From NCBI GenBank assembly GCA_015499985.1, contig JAAAUF010001105.1, forward strand, positions 1 through 12,153: a stretch of DNA of 12,153 bases, read 5' to 3'. Position 1 is the first letter of the stretch; each line of letters begins with the position of its first letter. Below the pieces are notes generated by a model, which worked only from the letters and a program-made list of their open reading frames with translations, made no database searches and was not told where the DNA came from. Shown here one piece after another: positions 1-7,721 of the stretch. The translations under genes were made by a program, and so were the position numbers. The stretch comes from Haplosporangium gracile. Its lineage: Eukaryota > Mortierellomycota > Mortierellomycetes > Mortierellales > Mortierellaceae.

Positions 1-281
1 AAGTAAAAAAAAAAAAAAAATTGGGAAGAGGGAACCTCCTACACAATTGCGCCTTCTCTCCCTTCCAGTTCTCTCGACTCTTCCTCGGTTCCTTGACTTG
101 AAGCAAACTACAACAACAGTCATCACATCACACAGACACTAATTGCCCGACTTTCCGAGGATTTCTCCTTTTTTTTTTTGTTGAGTTGTATTGCAGTTGC
201 TGTTGTCGCTGTTTGTTGTTGTTCCTTGTTGTTGCTTTTTTTCAACAATGTCCTTTCTTGTCCTTGAAGGTGGAGACATAC

Positions 282-327
282 CTTTTTGTTGAAGGAGAGG
301 ATCAATTGATCCGTCCAAAATATCTAT
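282..327 (-). CDS. possible internal exon of a partial minus-strand gene leaving the window on the left
   Basis: On the minus strand a long T run ending in TTTGTCGCAG is followed by a 46-nt open segment encoding IDILDGSIDPLLQQK plus one base, then the donor GTATGT. Acceptor, polypyrimidine tract and donor are all close to consensus, and the peptide is not low-complexity, unlike the surrounding DNA. A further minus-strand acceptor lies near position 88 (TTGTTGTAG). Joining there keeps a frame open to the window edge, but that peptide is Arg-rich and unconvincing. No start ATG in a matching frame was found upstream, up to about position 900. The segment could be an early exon of a gene lying left of the window, or chance. 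The product is not recognised. Confidence 0.3.
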
Positions 328-941
328 CTGCGACAAAAAAAAAAAAAAAAAAATCAAGGGGTACAAAAAGAAAGAAAGAAAGGAAACAGGGTATAGGTCG
401 AGAAGGGGTAAATGGATGACGGAAGAGGACGGCAGGGACTGCGAGGGATTCAAGGCTTGGATAAAGACGTGAAAAGCACACTAGAAGCGACGAGTAGAAC
501 GTCAACGGGGCTCGACAGGAAAGCAAGAGGGAGAGTGTGTATGATGATGATAGCGAACAGTAGATTGGGAAGGAAAGAAAAGAAGGAAAGAAAAGAAAAG
601 AGAGATAATGCATTGGGAGCTGGGAGCACAGAATACTAAAAATGACGAACAACAGCAACAATAACAACTGACATTGTTCGCATCTTGCTCTATCTATACC
701 CTGGGTCTGTCATTCTGCTCTCTCCTCGTCTCTACTTCACTCTACCTTGGGCGACTTGCTCTCCTTTTTTTGTTCTTTTTCACGAGAAGAAAACGAGCGA
801 GATATTTTTTTTATTTTGTTCCTCCGACCAACCCTCTCCAATTAACGACTCAACGCCCTTCCTTCATATCGAACTATCATTACGCTCGCAACACCAACAG
901 AACAACAGAAATATTTATTTTTCCTTCTATTCCCCAAGTCG

Positions 942-969
942 CTGGAGTCATTTCTTCCCTGGAGTCATT
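942..969. repeat. 11-bp direct repeat CTGGAGTCATT
   Basis: CTGGAGTCATT occurs at 942-952 and again at 959-969, start to start 17 bp, in otherwise pyrimidine-rich non-coding DNA. The core GAGTCA resembles AP-1/Gcn4-type sites (TGAGTCA), though the leading base is G rather than T. It may be a pair of regulator sites or a local duplication. Confidence 0.45.
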
Positions 970-1230
970 ATTCATTCATTCATATGTATTTCGATCTATG
1001 CTCCAACCGATCGCTGTGGGTTAAGAAACCAACGTACTGTACTTAGACCATTGACCATAGGTGAGTGCCATTATGACAGTGTGTATGATGCACCAGTTGT
1101 ATCCAATCGATAAATCTCTGGCCTGGACCCTCATTCAGTTCGGTAAACCCCTGTCAATAATGTCTTGCACTTTTTGCCCTGCCCCTTTCTCTCCTTCGTT
1201 TTATTGGCAAACAAAACTGCTGACCTCGTC

Positions 1231-1242
1231 TGTACATGTACA
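1231..1242. repeat. 12-bp perfect palindrome TGTACATGTACA
   Basis: This perfect dyad lies in non-coding DNA and is followed at once by a further GTACAT (1243-1248). It could be a dimeric transcription-factor site. No gene is close enough to assign it a function, and short palindromes also occur by chance. Confidence 0.4.
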
Positions 1243-1298
1243 GTACATCTTCTCAAACGTTTGTGTTCCCTCTCTCCCCAACCCATTCCAAGCCAAGA

Positions 1299-1382
1299 AT
1301 GGCCACCAAAATGTTCACGTTGCGGATCCATTGCCTGCCATTGGCTGATTTTGTCCATGAGCCATTCCCGATTTGGCCATAA
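1299..1382 (+). CDS. very short ORF (27 aa), doubtful
   Basis: The ATG sits in a favourable context (CAAGAATGGCC), and the frame encodes 27 residues beginning MATKMFTLRIHC and ending PFPIWP before TAA. There is no recognisable domain, no clear TATA box at the distance seen for the other genes here, and the length is easily reached by chance. It could be a micropeptide or an upstream ORF. It is listed only because of the good start context. Confidence 0.12.
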   Translation: MATKMFTLRIHCLPLADFVHEPFPIWP

Positions 1383-2031
1383 CTAAAAAAATCAAAGCAC
1401 TCACTTTTTTGTCCAACCCAGCTCGCTCTTGCTTGCTTGATTGTTTGTCTGCTCAGTTCTACCCTGCCCTTCCTCTTGAACCTTTTTCTTGATGCAAGAG
1501 ATGAAGAAAAAGAGAGGGGAAAAATAGGGTATGGCAGGATAGGCGGAGATAAAAAAGAGTTACCCTCTTATTTTTTACTCTTGTTCATCGATAAAAGGTG
1601 TATCATCCATCTCCCTTTTTCGTTCCCCCTTTCGTAGAAAAAGGAATAGTCAAGGTAGGTAAAGGGCGTTCTCCTTTTCGCTTTCCCCTAATCAATCAAC
1701 AACCCTCCTCCTCACCTTCCAATGTGTGCCCCTTTCTCAATCATTTAATTTTTGAGCTCAAAAATACGCAGTGGAACAGCATGGTAGCCACAATGAAGCA
1801 GACCCTGCATAAAAAAAACATGGAATCCATACACTTAGAAAAATAACGTGGCTCAATTGGTCCAGCTCTACGCTTGTATGACACTTTGGCCTGAATATTT
1901 TTCCTCTTGTTTTAATCCCATTTCTCTTCTCGTCAACTCAAGACCGACAATCCTGACGGTCTCAAGACCATACCTTTGGCATAGTGATCGAGAGCGGCCT
2001 AGTTTGTTGGAGGTTATTGGATCGGTAGGTA

Positions 2032-2088
2032 GGCAGAGGGTGATGTTTAAGGCAGAGGGTGATGTTCAAGGCAGAGGGCGATGTTCAA
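2032..2088. repeat. three tandem copies of a 19-bp unit
   Basis: The unit GGCAGAGGGTGATGTTCAA is repeated three times without gaps: 2032-2050, 2051-2069 and 2070-2088. Each copy differs by at most two bases from the others, and a start of a fourth (GGC) follows. The period is not a multiple of three, so selection as a protein repeat is unlikely. The closeness of the copies points to recent slippage or duplication. Confidence 0.85.
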
Positions 2089-2135
2089 GGCGAGCACGCT
2101 CTTGTTTGTTGCCGATCATAGGTTTGAGAGTAACT

Positions 2136-2189
2136 GACCAAACTACTGGTGGCGAAGGCTGGGATGACAGACCAAACTACTTGGTGGCG
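2136..2189. repeat. 19/20-bp direct repeat GACCAAACTACTTGGTGGCG
   Basis: GACCAAACTACTGGTGGCG (2136-2154) recurs as the same sequence with one extra T at 2170-2189, separated by 15 bp. Together with the 19-bp triplet just upstream, this makes a small repeat cluster in non-coding DNA. No inverted termini or coding capacity were seen. Confidence 0.75.
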
Positions 2190-2780
2190 TTGTTTTTCGA
2201 GGGGTACTGTGGCTGAACGCGTCTAATTCCCCACGAGTACCAAAATCGCACATGTGACGGTTGTTGAGACAAGCTCTATGCAGTAAAATAATCGAGGTGT
2301 CGATAACCATTACCATGCAATGATGTCCTCTTGCTCACCCAAGAACACGTCCTTGTGTTTGTTTGTTTCATGCCATGGTGCTCACAAGTGGAAAGAAGAT
2401 TGATTTCCTTCTTTGGCAGTCATTTGAGGTCTACTCATCATCTCTACCCAAAATAATGGTGCCCACTTGTTTACCCATGCAACAGAGAAAAAAAGAAATA
2501 TTTACAGCCATAAAGCTTGTGTGCGTCAATTAGAACTGATTTCGATACGTTTCTCCTTGTATTGTTGACACTCACCAAGGCCATTCGTAAATCCGTAACG
2601 CCATTCTTTGATTAAGCATGAGTGTGTGTCGTTTGATTAAAAATAGGGCCATTTGCGTTTTAATTTATTGATAAGGTATGCCTTGGAGTTGTACAAAGGG
2701 TATGCAGAGATGTGTGTATTCATTAGGAAGATGAAAAAAGAGGAATGTCCAAGAGTAAAGGGATGTACGGGTCGCATTCT

Positions 2781-2993
2781 TTATCGGAGGCTGTACTTGT
2801 GACAGAGACCGGAGGAAAGAACTAAGTTGGATCGCGGGGGGCACGTCAATCGCTTGTCCATGTATTCCTCCAATTTGATTTGATCAAGGTAGGCTTGTTC
2901 GGCTGTGGTCTGGTCCTTCTTGCGCTGTTGCTGTTGCTCGAGTTCTGACGCGACATGCTTGTACTTGTGATCTGGTCTACAGCAAGACAACAT
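2781..2993 (-). CDS. small protein of unknown function, 70 aa
   Basis: This single-exon ORF encodes a 70-residue protein that I do not recognise. It begins MLSCCRPDHKYKH, and the vicinal Cys4-Cys5 near the N-terminus could be an acylation site (inference). Residues about 15-48 are highly charged and Gln/Glu/Lys-rich (ELEQQQQRKKDQTT), and probably form a long helix or short coiled coil. The C-terminal third is basic with two more cysteines and ends KYSLR. No signal peptide or membrane segment is seen. The start is the first ATG downstream of a strong minus-strand TATA box at 3141-3149, about 150 nt away, with a CA/CT-rich leader lacking other ATGs. That promoter layout, shared with other genes here, is the main reason to believe in it. 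It is probably a lineage-specific fungal small protein. Confidence 0.6.
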   Translation of the reverse strand: MLSCCRPDHKYKHVASELEQQQQRKKDQTTAEQAYLDQIKLEEYMDKRLTCPPRSNLVLSSGLCHKYSLR

Positions 2994-3140
2994 GGTAGTA
3001 TGTGTGTTTGTTTTTGAGGGGAGATGATGAATGAGTCGGTGAAGTGAATAGACGTTGGGTAAGAGTCTGGTTGATAGCTTGAGTGTTTGAGAAGACGACT
3101 TGAATTGTGATAATGATTCAAAAGTGAAGTGAATGCTCGC

Positions 3141-3149
3141 CCTTTTATA
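3141..3149 (-). promoter_or_regulatory. TATA box of the small minus-strand gene
   Basis: The minus strand reads TATAAAAGG here, followed by a pyrimidine- and CA-rich leader without ATG before the start codon at 2993. Spacing to the ATG is about 150 nt, nearly identical to the arrangement at 8026-8033 and 11734-11741. Confidence 0.6.
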
Positions 3150-4390
3150 AAGCAGTTGGCACCTCCTCCACCGCTCTGAATGCGTTGTTGTATCGAGCCA
3201 TATCGAGTAAGGATGTCAGCTTTCTAGAGCCATGCGGTTACGCCTCAATGAGCAAAAGCTTGAAGGTGGTAGAGTCCTCATAAAGAGGTCGTATACATGT
3301 TTTTTGCCAAACATCCAATTGCTTCTGAAGTGTGTGCGCGTGTGGAGGCAACAAAAGAAAAAGCAGTCCTGTACACTAATTTACAAAAGTCGATCTTGGC
3401 ATTTTTCTAAGGTTGAAAATGAGTTCCAACACGCGCTTGGCAAAAAAAATTAGCCCCAAGAGGAGAGGGAAGGACGAGTACAAGGAGCTATCTAGAAGAG
3501 AAGGATGGCAGAGAGGTAGCTGGATGTTTGCCTTCCATATCTGGGTCTCTACTGAAACATACTTGCTTCCTTCTCTCCCTCTCTCTCTCTCTCTGTGATC
3601 GCACTGATACTTCCTCTTCACTGAGAAGACAAAAAAATAAAGTTCCCCCGCACCATGCACCTAATCGAAAAAAATGTATTTCACAGAGGAAGAAACGATA
3701 AATGCCAAGAGGATACTTTTCTTCTACTTCGTGAACGATCACAAGAAGAGATCAAGCCATGTTTTCATTACTGTTTTCAAGCAAGTTCAGATTCACTTAT
3801 TATTATTTATTTTTTTTCGTTTTCAAATTTCACGGGCCCTGGCGTTTGACACGTCTGGGGTATACTGCCGAGGATCCTGAAAACTTGTGTCAAGGCAAGC
3901 CGCTTTCAATCAAAGTGAGATCGATACAAATGCATCACTAAAAAAGTATCTTAAGTAGGTACACCTCGGTAACCAGTCTTTTCGTTTCCATTTGCGGTTT
4001 TTAGAGGACACAGTACCCCGCCAGGTTGGCCGAATAGCGGCGCATTACCATCTTCTTTGTGAATCGTAAACAACTGCAGCTGGATGCAAAGCTGCATCTT
4101 TCGACATTTGGTTTTGGGGCGTGACTATTTCTGTTCAATGTCCATTTTTATGCCACGCTCACCTTTTTCTCATTCATTTTTCTTCGACCCCGTGGATACT
4201 GGTGAATACTCGGCGCGGACCGTAGCTCTGTTCAGCTTAGGACTAGACTTTGTTTTTATGACACCAAACATGCCAACCCACCTCATGAGTCTGCAGTGGA
4301 TATATATCTAAAGGCAAAACTTCCTTTTACTCTGTTCAAATACAACAATAAGGTCATGGACGATCTGTAGGGTATATATTGCTCATCTTC
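3150..4390. other. intergenic stretch, no supported gene
   Basis: Only short overlapping ORFs were found, none with a recognisable domain. A CT microsatellite lies at about 3579-3594. A plus-strand ORF near 3674-3880 (start AAAATGTATTTC) has a hydrophobic LLLFIFF stretch that comes from a T-run and is not convincing. ATATATAT at about 4301-4310 could be a TATA element for the doubtful gene at 4397. Confidence 0.4.
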
Positions 4391-4396
4391 ATTAAG

Positions 4397-4651
4397 ATGG
4401 TTCTTTTCAAATCGGCGCAAGGACTTCGGTATACTTGCAGGCAATTATTTCCTTGATCGGACGACCAACAAAAATGAAGACGACAAGCAGCGTCAATGGT
4501 TGATTTTGATGACAGAGCCTGTCCAGTGACATGGTGAGCAAGGTCTGTTTTGCTTTTTTGTTGATGAAAGGTTGGAGCGTCGAAAGGACCGCAATTAGTT
4601 CGAGACATCGTTGCGTTTGAGCAATGTCCCAACCCTTTTAGGGAACTCTAG
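4397..4651 (+). CDS. doubtful three-exon mini-gene (about 42 aa)
   Basis: An ATG at 4397 opens MVLFKSAQGL, which looks like the start of a mitochondrial presequence (basic, amphipathic, no acidic residue), about 90 nt after a GGATATATATC element. The frame stops soon unless spliced. A donor GTATAC at 4429, a 16-nt exon at 4518-4533, a donor GTGAGC at 4534 and a T-rich tract ending GATGAAAG at 4570 would join it to 4571-4651, which encodes VGASKGPQLVRDIVAFEQCP and six more residues before TAG. Against it: the middle exon is tiny, the second intron would be only 37 nt, and the minus strand is also open across this region. The product is not recognised. It may be an artefact of choosing splice sites. 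Confidence 0.15.
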
Positions 4652-4680
4652 GATAACGAAGACACGTTCCACCACAGAAT

Positions 4681-4692
4681 CTACTGCAGTAG
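4681..4692. repeat. 12-bp perfect palindrome CTACTGCAGTAG
   Basis: This perfect dyad in non-coding DNA is followed by further CTGCAG or TGCAGCTG-like words nearby (TTTGCAGCTGG, CGCTGCAGTTG). It may be a protein-binding site, and no function can be assigned. Confidence 0.35.
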
Positions 4693-4915
4693 ACTTTGCA
4701 GCTGGAGAACAAACTTGATGAAAAAGTGAATATGATAGTTGTTATATTTGCCGCTGCAGTTGTTGCTGTAGTTCTTGTGAGCGATGGTCGTTGGTGATCG
4801 CGGTGTTAGGGAATGAAATGAAGAAAAAAGTTGGCACCCGAGGAGGGAGGAGGGTCATAAAGCGAGGTATGTCATCCATTGAACAAAAAAAAAGAAATCA
4901 TCCCAAAGTATTCAC

Positions 4916-5010
4916 CTTCTGTCTTCTAGAGGCGTCGCAATCAACATCCCTTCCAGCTGCCTCACACTTTCTCATAGCCATATCCCAATTCAGCTTTGTA
5001 CAACGTACAT
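4916..5010 (-). CDS. possible orphan internal exon (31 codons)
   Basis: On the minus strand a strong pyrimidine tract ending CTCTCTCATCAG (5022-5011) precedes a 95-nt segment with one open frame across its length (two bases, then 31 codons), followed by the weak donor GTGAATAC. The peptide contains CTKLNWDMAMRKCEAAG followed by RDVDCDASRRQK. The segment is more balanced in base composition than its A/T-rich flanks. Without splicing, the frame ends five codons later with TGA. No convincing upstream exon with a start ATG was found. The cysteine spacing (C-x11-C-x8-C) does not match the twin CX9C families. It may be an exon remnant or chance. Confidence 0.2.
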
Positions 5011-5130
5011 CTGATGAGAGAGGAAGGAATAATGTCATTGGAATTATGAGACACTTTCCTATTACGTTGCTATGAGAGGTTTGAATTGTCAGATTATTTT
5101 TTTTTTTTTTGGAAATGACATGCCTGAGTT

Positions 5131-5150
5131 GTCACATTGTTCAATGTGAC
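5131..5150. repeat. perfect inverted repeat, 9-bp arms, 2-bp centre
   Basis: GTCACATTG-TT-CAATGTGAC forms perfect 9-bp arms around a TT centre. It lies downstream of a T run (about 5097-5110) in non-coding DNA, about 620 bp before the CCDC174-like gene. It could be a dimeric transcription-factor site. The near-absent loop makes an RNA hairpin less likely. Confidence 0.6.
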
Positions 5151-5291
5151 CATGGGTGAGCAATGCAAAGAGCGTCTAGTTTCCGTGCATGAGTGGTCAA
5201 CTGAAGGAAGAATTAGGATACATAGAGATGAGTTAGAGAAAGGTTGAGTAAAACAGGGCGAGCATGTAACTGAAAGAAGGAGAGGAAGGAT

Positions 5292-5505
5292 ATGACGACC
5301 ATATAGTCAAAGGAGTAAGAGAAAGATTGATAGGCCGACTATATGGTCGGACGAGAGAGAGAGAGCAAGGAAATGGCGACAATATGGTTGAAGAGAGAGG
5401 GAGTAAATGGTGACAATGTGGTTAAGAGAGAGGAAGAATATGGCGACAGTATGGTCAAGAGAGAGGAAGGAAATAGTAACCATATGGTCGAAGAATGGCG
5501 GCTGT
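5292..5505. repeat. degenerate minisatellite, about 33-bp unit with embedded near-palindrome
   Basis: Repeats begin at about 5292, 5330, 5373, 5407, 5440 and 5473. The last four are spaced 34, 33 and 33 bp. The consensus unit is roughly ATGGCGACAATATGGTCAAG followed by AGAGAGGAAGGAA. Each copy carries a core close to the palindrome GACCATATGGTC (for example GACCATATAGTC, GACTATATGGTC, AACCATATGGTC). Because 33 is divisible by three, the array is open on both strands (plus 5343-5567, minus 5339-5584), but the peptides are pure repeat translation without a start context or domain. I read it as non-coding minisatellite DNA. Confidence 0.75.
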
Positions 5506-5642
5506 TAGTTGTTGTTGATTGGTGGCTGCTTTGGTTGTTGGATGTTGGCGGTGAGAGGAATAAATGAAAGAGATATGTCAACAAGTTGACCCCTGAGTTG
5601 CAGATACCAAATGAACGACGCGAGAAAATGGACTATCGAATA

Positions 5643-5669
5643 ACCCCTTCGTGATGACCATTAAGGGGT
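5643..5669. promoter_or_regulatory. inverted CCCCTT/AAGGGG pair upstream of the CCDC174-like gene
   Basis: ACCCCTT (5643-5649) and AAGGGGT (5663-5669) form a 7-bp inverted repeat around a 13-nt spacer, about 100 bp upstream of the ATG at 5768. CCCCT/AGGGG is the core of yeast stress-response elements bound by C2H2 zinc-finger factors. Whether that applies in this fungus is inference. It could also form a small hairpin in a leader transcript. Confidence 0.4.
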
Positions 5670-5767
5670 GTCTTTACTTTTTGAATTTCGCACCGAACTG
5701 ACTTTTGGGCAGCCAGTACAGTACTCCTCCCCCTATCTTCCACAGACACACAACCAGCATCTCCCAC

Positions 5768-7463
5768 ATGGCGTCCGCAGAGAAACAGACATTCGAGAAG
5801 GGTGCCATCGTCAGTGCAGATTCGGCATCAGTAAGCAATACACACACACACACACACACACACACACTCAAACAGTTTGTCTTTGAGTATTGAACTTGGC
5901 AATGCACAGTTGCAATGAATGAGCCGCAAGGTTGTTGAGGTTATATTATTTCTAACGCGAATTATTGTTTGCTGCTTTTCTTGTGTCTGTCTTCCATTGA
6001 ATAGCTGATCGCCTTAGCAGCGGAGGTCGCCAAGCACGACGAAAAGTTCCAGCATGTCAAGGGTGTTAAAGGTAGCATCAAAGTCCCCCGATCCGTTAAG
6101 GTAACCCAATAAACTGGCATTCGTCCTTTGAAAACTAACGCACCTAGCACGATCATTTTTATACGTGAGCAAAGCGAACTGGCCCATTAACCTCTATACG
6201 AACCGACCAATTGAACACAACAATAGAAACCAACAGTATGGCAGAGACAGAACACAGGTCTCTCAAACCGAAGCAAACGCCACGACTCTTCACAATCATT
6301 CCCCAATGACCCAGAAGAAGCACAATCGGCACGGAAGGCAGCACTGGAACGAAAGGCGAAGATGTACGAGATGTTGAAGCGTAGTGGCGGGGAAGATATC
6401 CCGGACCATTTGCGGGAGGCGCTGTTGGTTGAATTTGATGATCCCCGGAGAGGGGGAGGACGTGGGCGGTATGATAATGGGAGTGAGGATGAGGATGGGT
6501 ATAGAACGGAGAGATTTAGTTCGAGAAGGCGTCGGCGGAGTAGAAGCAGGAGCAAGAACCGGAGCAGGAGTAGGACTAGGAGTGATGAAGACTGGGATCG
6601 GGATGAGTCCATGCGCGTTGCCAGGGATCCACGCGACTACAAGGTATGCTTCCTTGCCTTGTTTTTAGGAACTGTGACATCGGCGCAAAGTACCGATATT
6701 CGTAACTCACCAGCGCTACATTACTATTTGTTTATGGCGATTAGGATGATCCTTGGGTCGAGCATGTCGACGAATTTGGGCGATCGAGACTAGTACGGCA
6801 ATCTGAGATCCCACCACCGCCAGTACCAGAACCCGTCAGGAACTATCATGACTCTCCAGGGTACGTCATTTTAGTCCCTAACAACATACATCAGGAAATA
6901 TCGACATTAAGTTTTCAAGACTCTAAACATGCATATCTCTCTATTTTTCAACCTTGTTGATATACTAAACCTGATAGGATATATAACCCAGCAAATCCAT
7001 TTCCGGTGTTTCGGAACCAGGACGCGATCTACAAAGAAGAATGGATCAAGGACGCCACAGGAGAAATGGTTCGAGCTGCTGCGCGAGGAGGAACAGGATA
7101 CTCGCAGGCTAACTCGGTGCGGCATTATGATAACACGACAGAGCGACGAGCGCGCGGTGTGGGCTTCTATGCATTTTCGCAGGATGAGGAGGAGCGTGCT
7201 AGGCAGATGCAGGAACTGCTCGAGATGCGGAACCAGGTAAGGCTGGCGATATGACAAGGCTGGAGGTTCTTAAGGGAGCAGTCATTATTATGATACTGTG
7301 TTAATAATTACATTTCATGTTCTTGTTGCATCTGTGATAGACGGAGACGTCAAGATCAAAGCACAGGACGCTGAAGGATAAACGGCGAGAAGAAATCGAG
7401 GCACGTAAGGTTCTGATCCAACAAAAGCGGTTAAAGTCACTTGCCAGCACCGTTGCATCTTGA
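5768..7463 (+). CDS. CCDC174/DUF4078-family nuclear protein, six exons, 357 aa
   Basis: Exons are 5768-5830, 6005-6100, 6227-6643, 6745-6860, 6978-7236 and 7341-7463. All joins are GT..AG and keep one frame to TGA. The deduced order matches animal CCDC174. An N-terminal SASLIALAAEVAKHDEKF stretch (about 19-36) corresponds to the VDLKAELFRKQEEF region. Then come KPTVWQRQNTGLSNR (54-68), an Ala/Arg/Lys-rich helix ending KAKMYEML (about 86-104), DDPWVEHVDEFGRSR (193-207), and the family signature HYDNTTERRARGVGFYAFSQ (280-299) of DUF4078. A basic coiled-coil tail (REEIEARKVLIQQKRLKSL) follows. Human CCDC174 is nuclear and linked to the exon-junction-complex helicase eIF4A3, so a role in mRNA metabolism is likely by homology. 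Unusual are an RGG-like patch and an Arg/Ser-rich run (about 151-172). The protein is shorter than human CCDC174, which has a longer C-terminus. The start is the first in-frame ATG, and intron 1 contains a CA microsatellite. Confidence 0.88.
5841..5867. repeat. CA microsatellite in intron 1 of the CCDC174-like gene
   Basis: There are about 13 uninterrupted CA units starting ten bases after the GTAAGC donor at 5831. Its closeness to the donor could influence splicing through CA-binding proteins, but nothing in the sequence proves this. Confidence 0.9.
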
Positions 7464-7721
7464 CCAACTTCCCGGGATCAGCAACATTAAAAAAAACAAA
7501 AAAAAACTCAACAACATCAAAGGCGAATATGAATGCGATCGTCGCGTAGCGGAAATGTCTATTACATGAAAGGAATAATAACATCGGATATGAATTCTCC
7601 GTGCCTGGTTTCTTTCTTGGAAGGCCCCTCATTGCCGTGAATGTCCATACTCTACATTCTGTTATAGGTCGTTTCCTTTCACTGGGGGACAGAATGAAAT
7701 ATTGATTTCCTTGTTTGGCAG

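Larger units (their letters stand above)
1..2780. other. long gene-poor region with low-complexity sequence
   Basis: Apart from the possible exon at 282-327 I see no gene here. The sequence is dominated by A runs (about 5-20 and 335-353), AAAGAAAGG-type purine tracts (about 365-385 and 570-605) and pyrimidine tracts. ORFs are short, overlap on both strands and look like low-complexity translations. The region most resembles promoter, 5'-UTR and intergenic DNA. The A-rich minus strand near 905-925 (reading AAAAATAAATATTTC) could serve as a TATA-like element for a gene going left, which is inference only. Confidence 0.5.

Noticed and set aside
302..667. 121-codon minus-strand ORF with very hydrophobic Leu/Phe/Ser runs
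   Set aside because: It is a translation of pyrimidine tracts without an ATG in good context, and shows no domain.
1849..1860. TGGCTCAATTGG, a perfect match to the tRNA A-box (D-arm) consensus
   Set aside because: The D-stem pairs poorly, no anticodon stem can be folded from the following bases, and no B-box (GGTTCRANNC) lies at the right distance. It could be a decayed tRNA-derived fragment but is not a tRNA gene.
1848..2216. 122-codon plus-strand ORF
   Set aside because: It spans the 19-bp tandem repeats (period not divisible by three), so the peptide changes frame through the repeats; no domain or promoter is seen.
4916..5010. Idea that the cysteine-rich orphan exon encodes a twin CX9C (CHCH) mitochondrial protein
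   Set aside because: The visible spacings are x11 and x8 rather than x9, and no second cysteine pair follows.
5292..5505. CRISPR-like array
   Set aside because: Units are contiguous and degenerate with no unique spacers, and the genome is eukaryotic by its introns.
5339..5584. ORFs on both strands across the minisatellite
   Set aside because: Openness follows from a 33-bp repeat lacking stop codons; there is no start context, TATA box or non-repeat domain.
6187..6612. 141-codon minus-strand ORF rich in Arg, Ser and Leu
   Set aside because: It is antisense to the RS-rich exon 3 of the CCDC174-like gene; its composition mirrors the purine-rich codons of that exon.
7006..7254. Stand-alone 82-codon ORF
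   Set aside because: It is part of exon 5 of the CCDC174-like gene, read through the GTAAGG donor into intron sequence.
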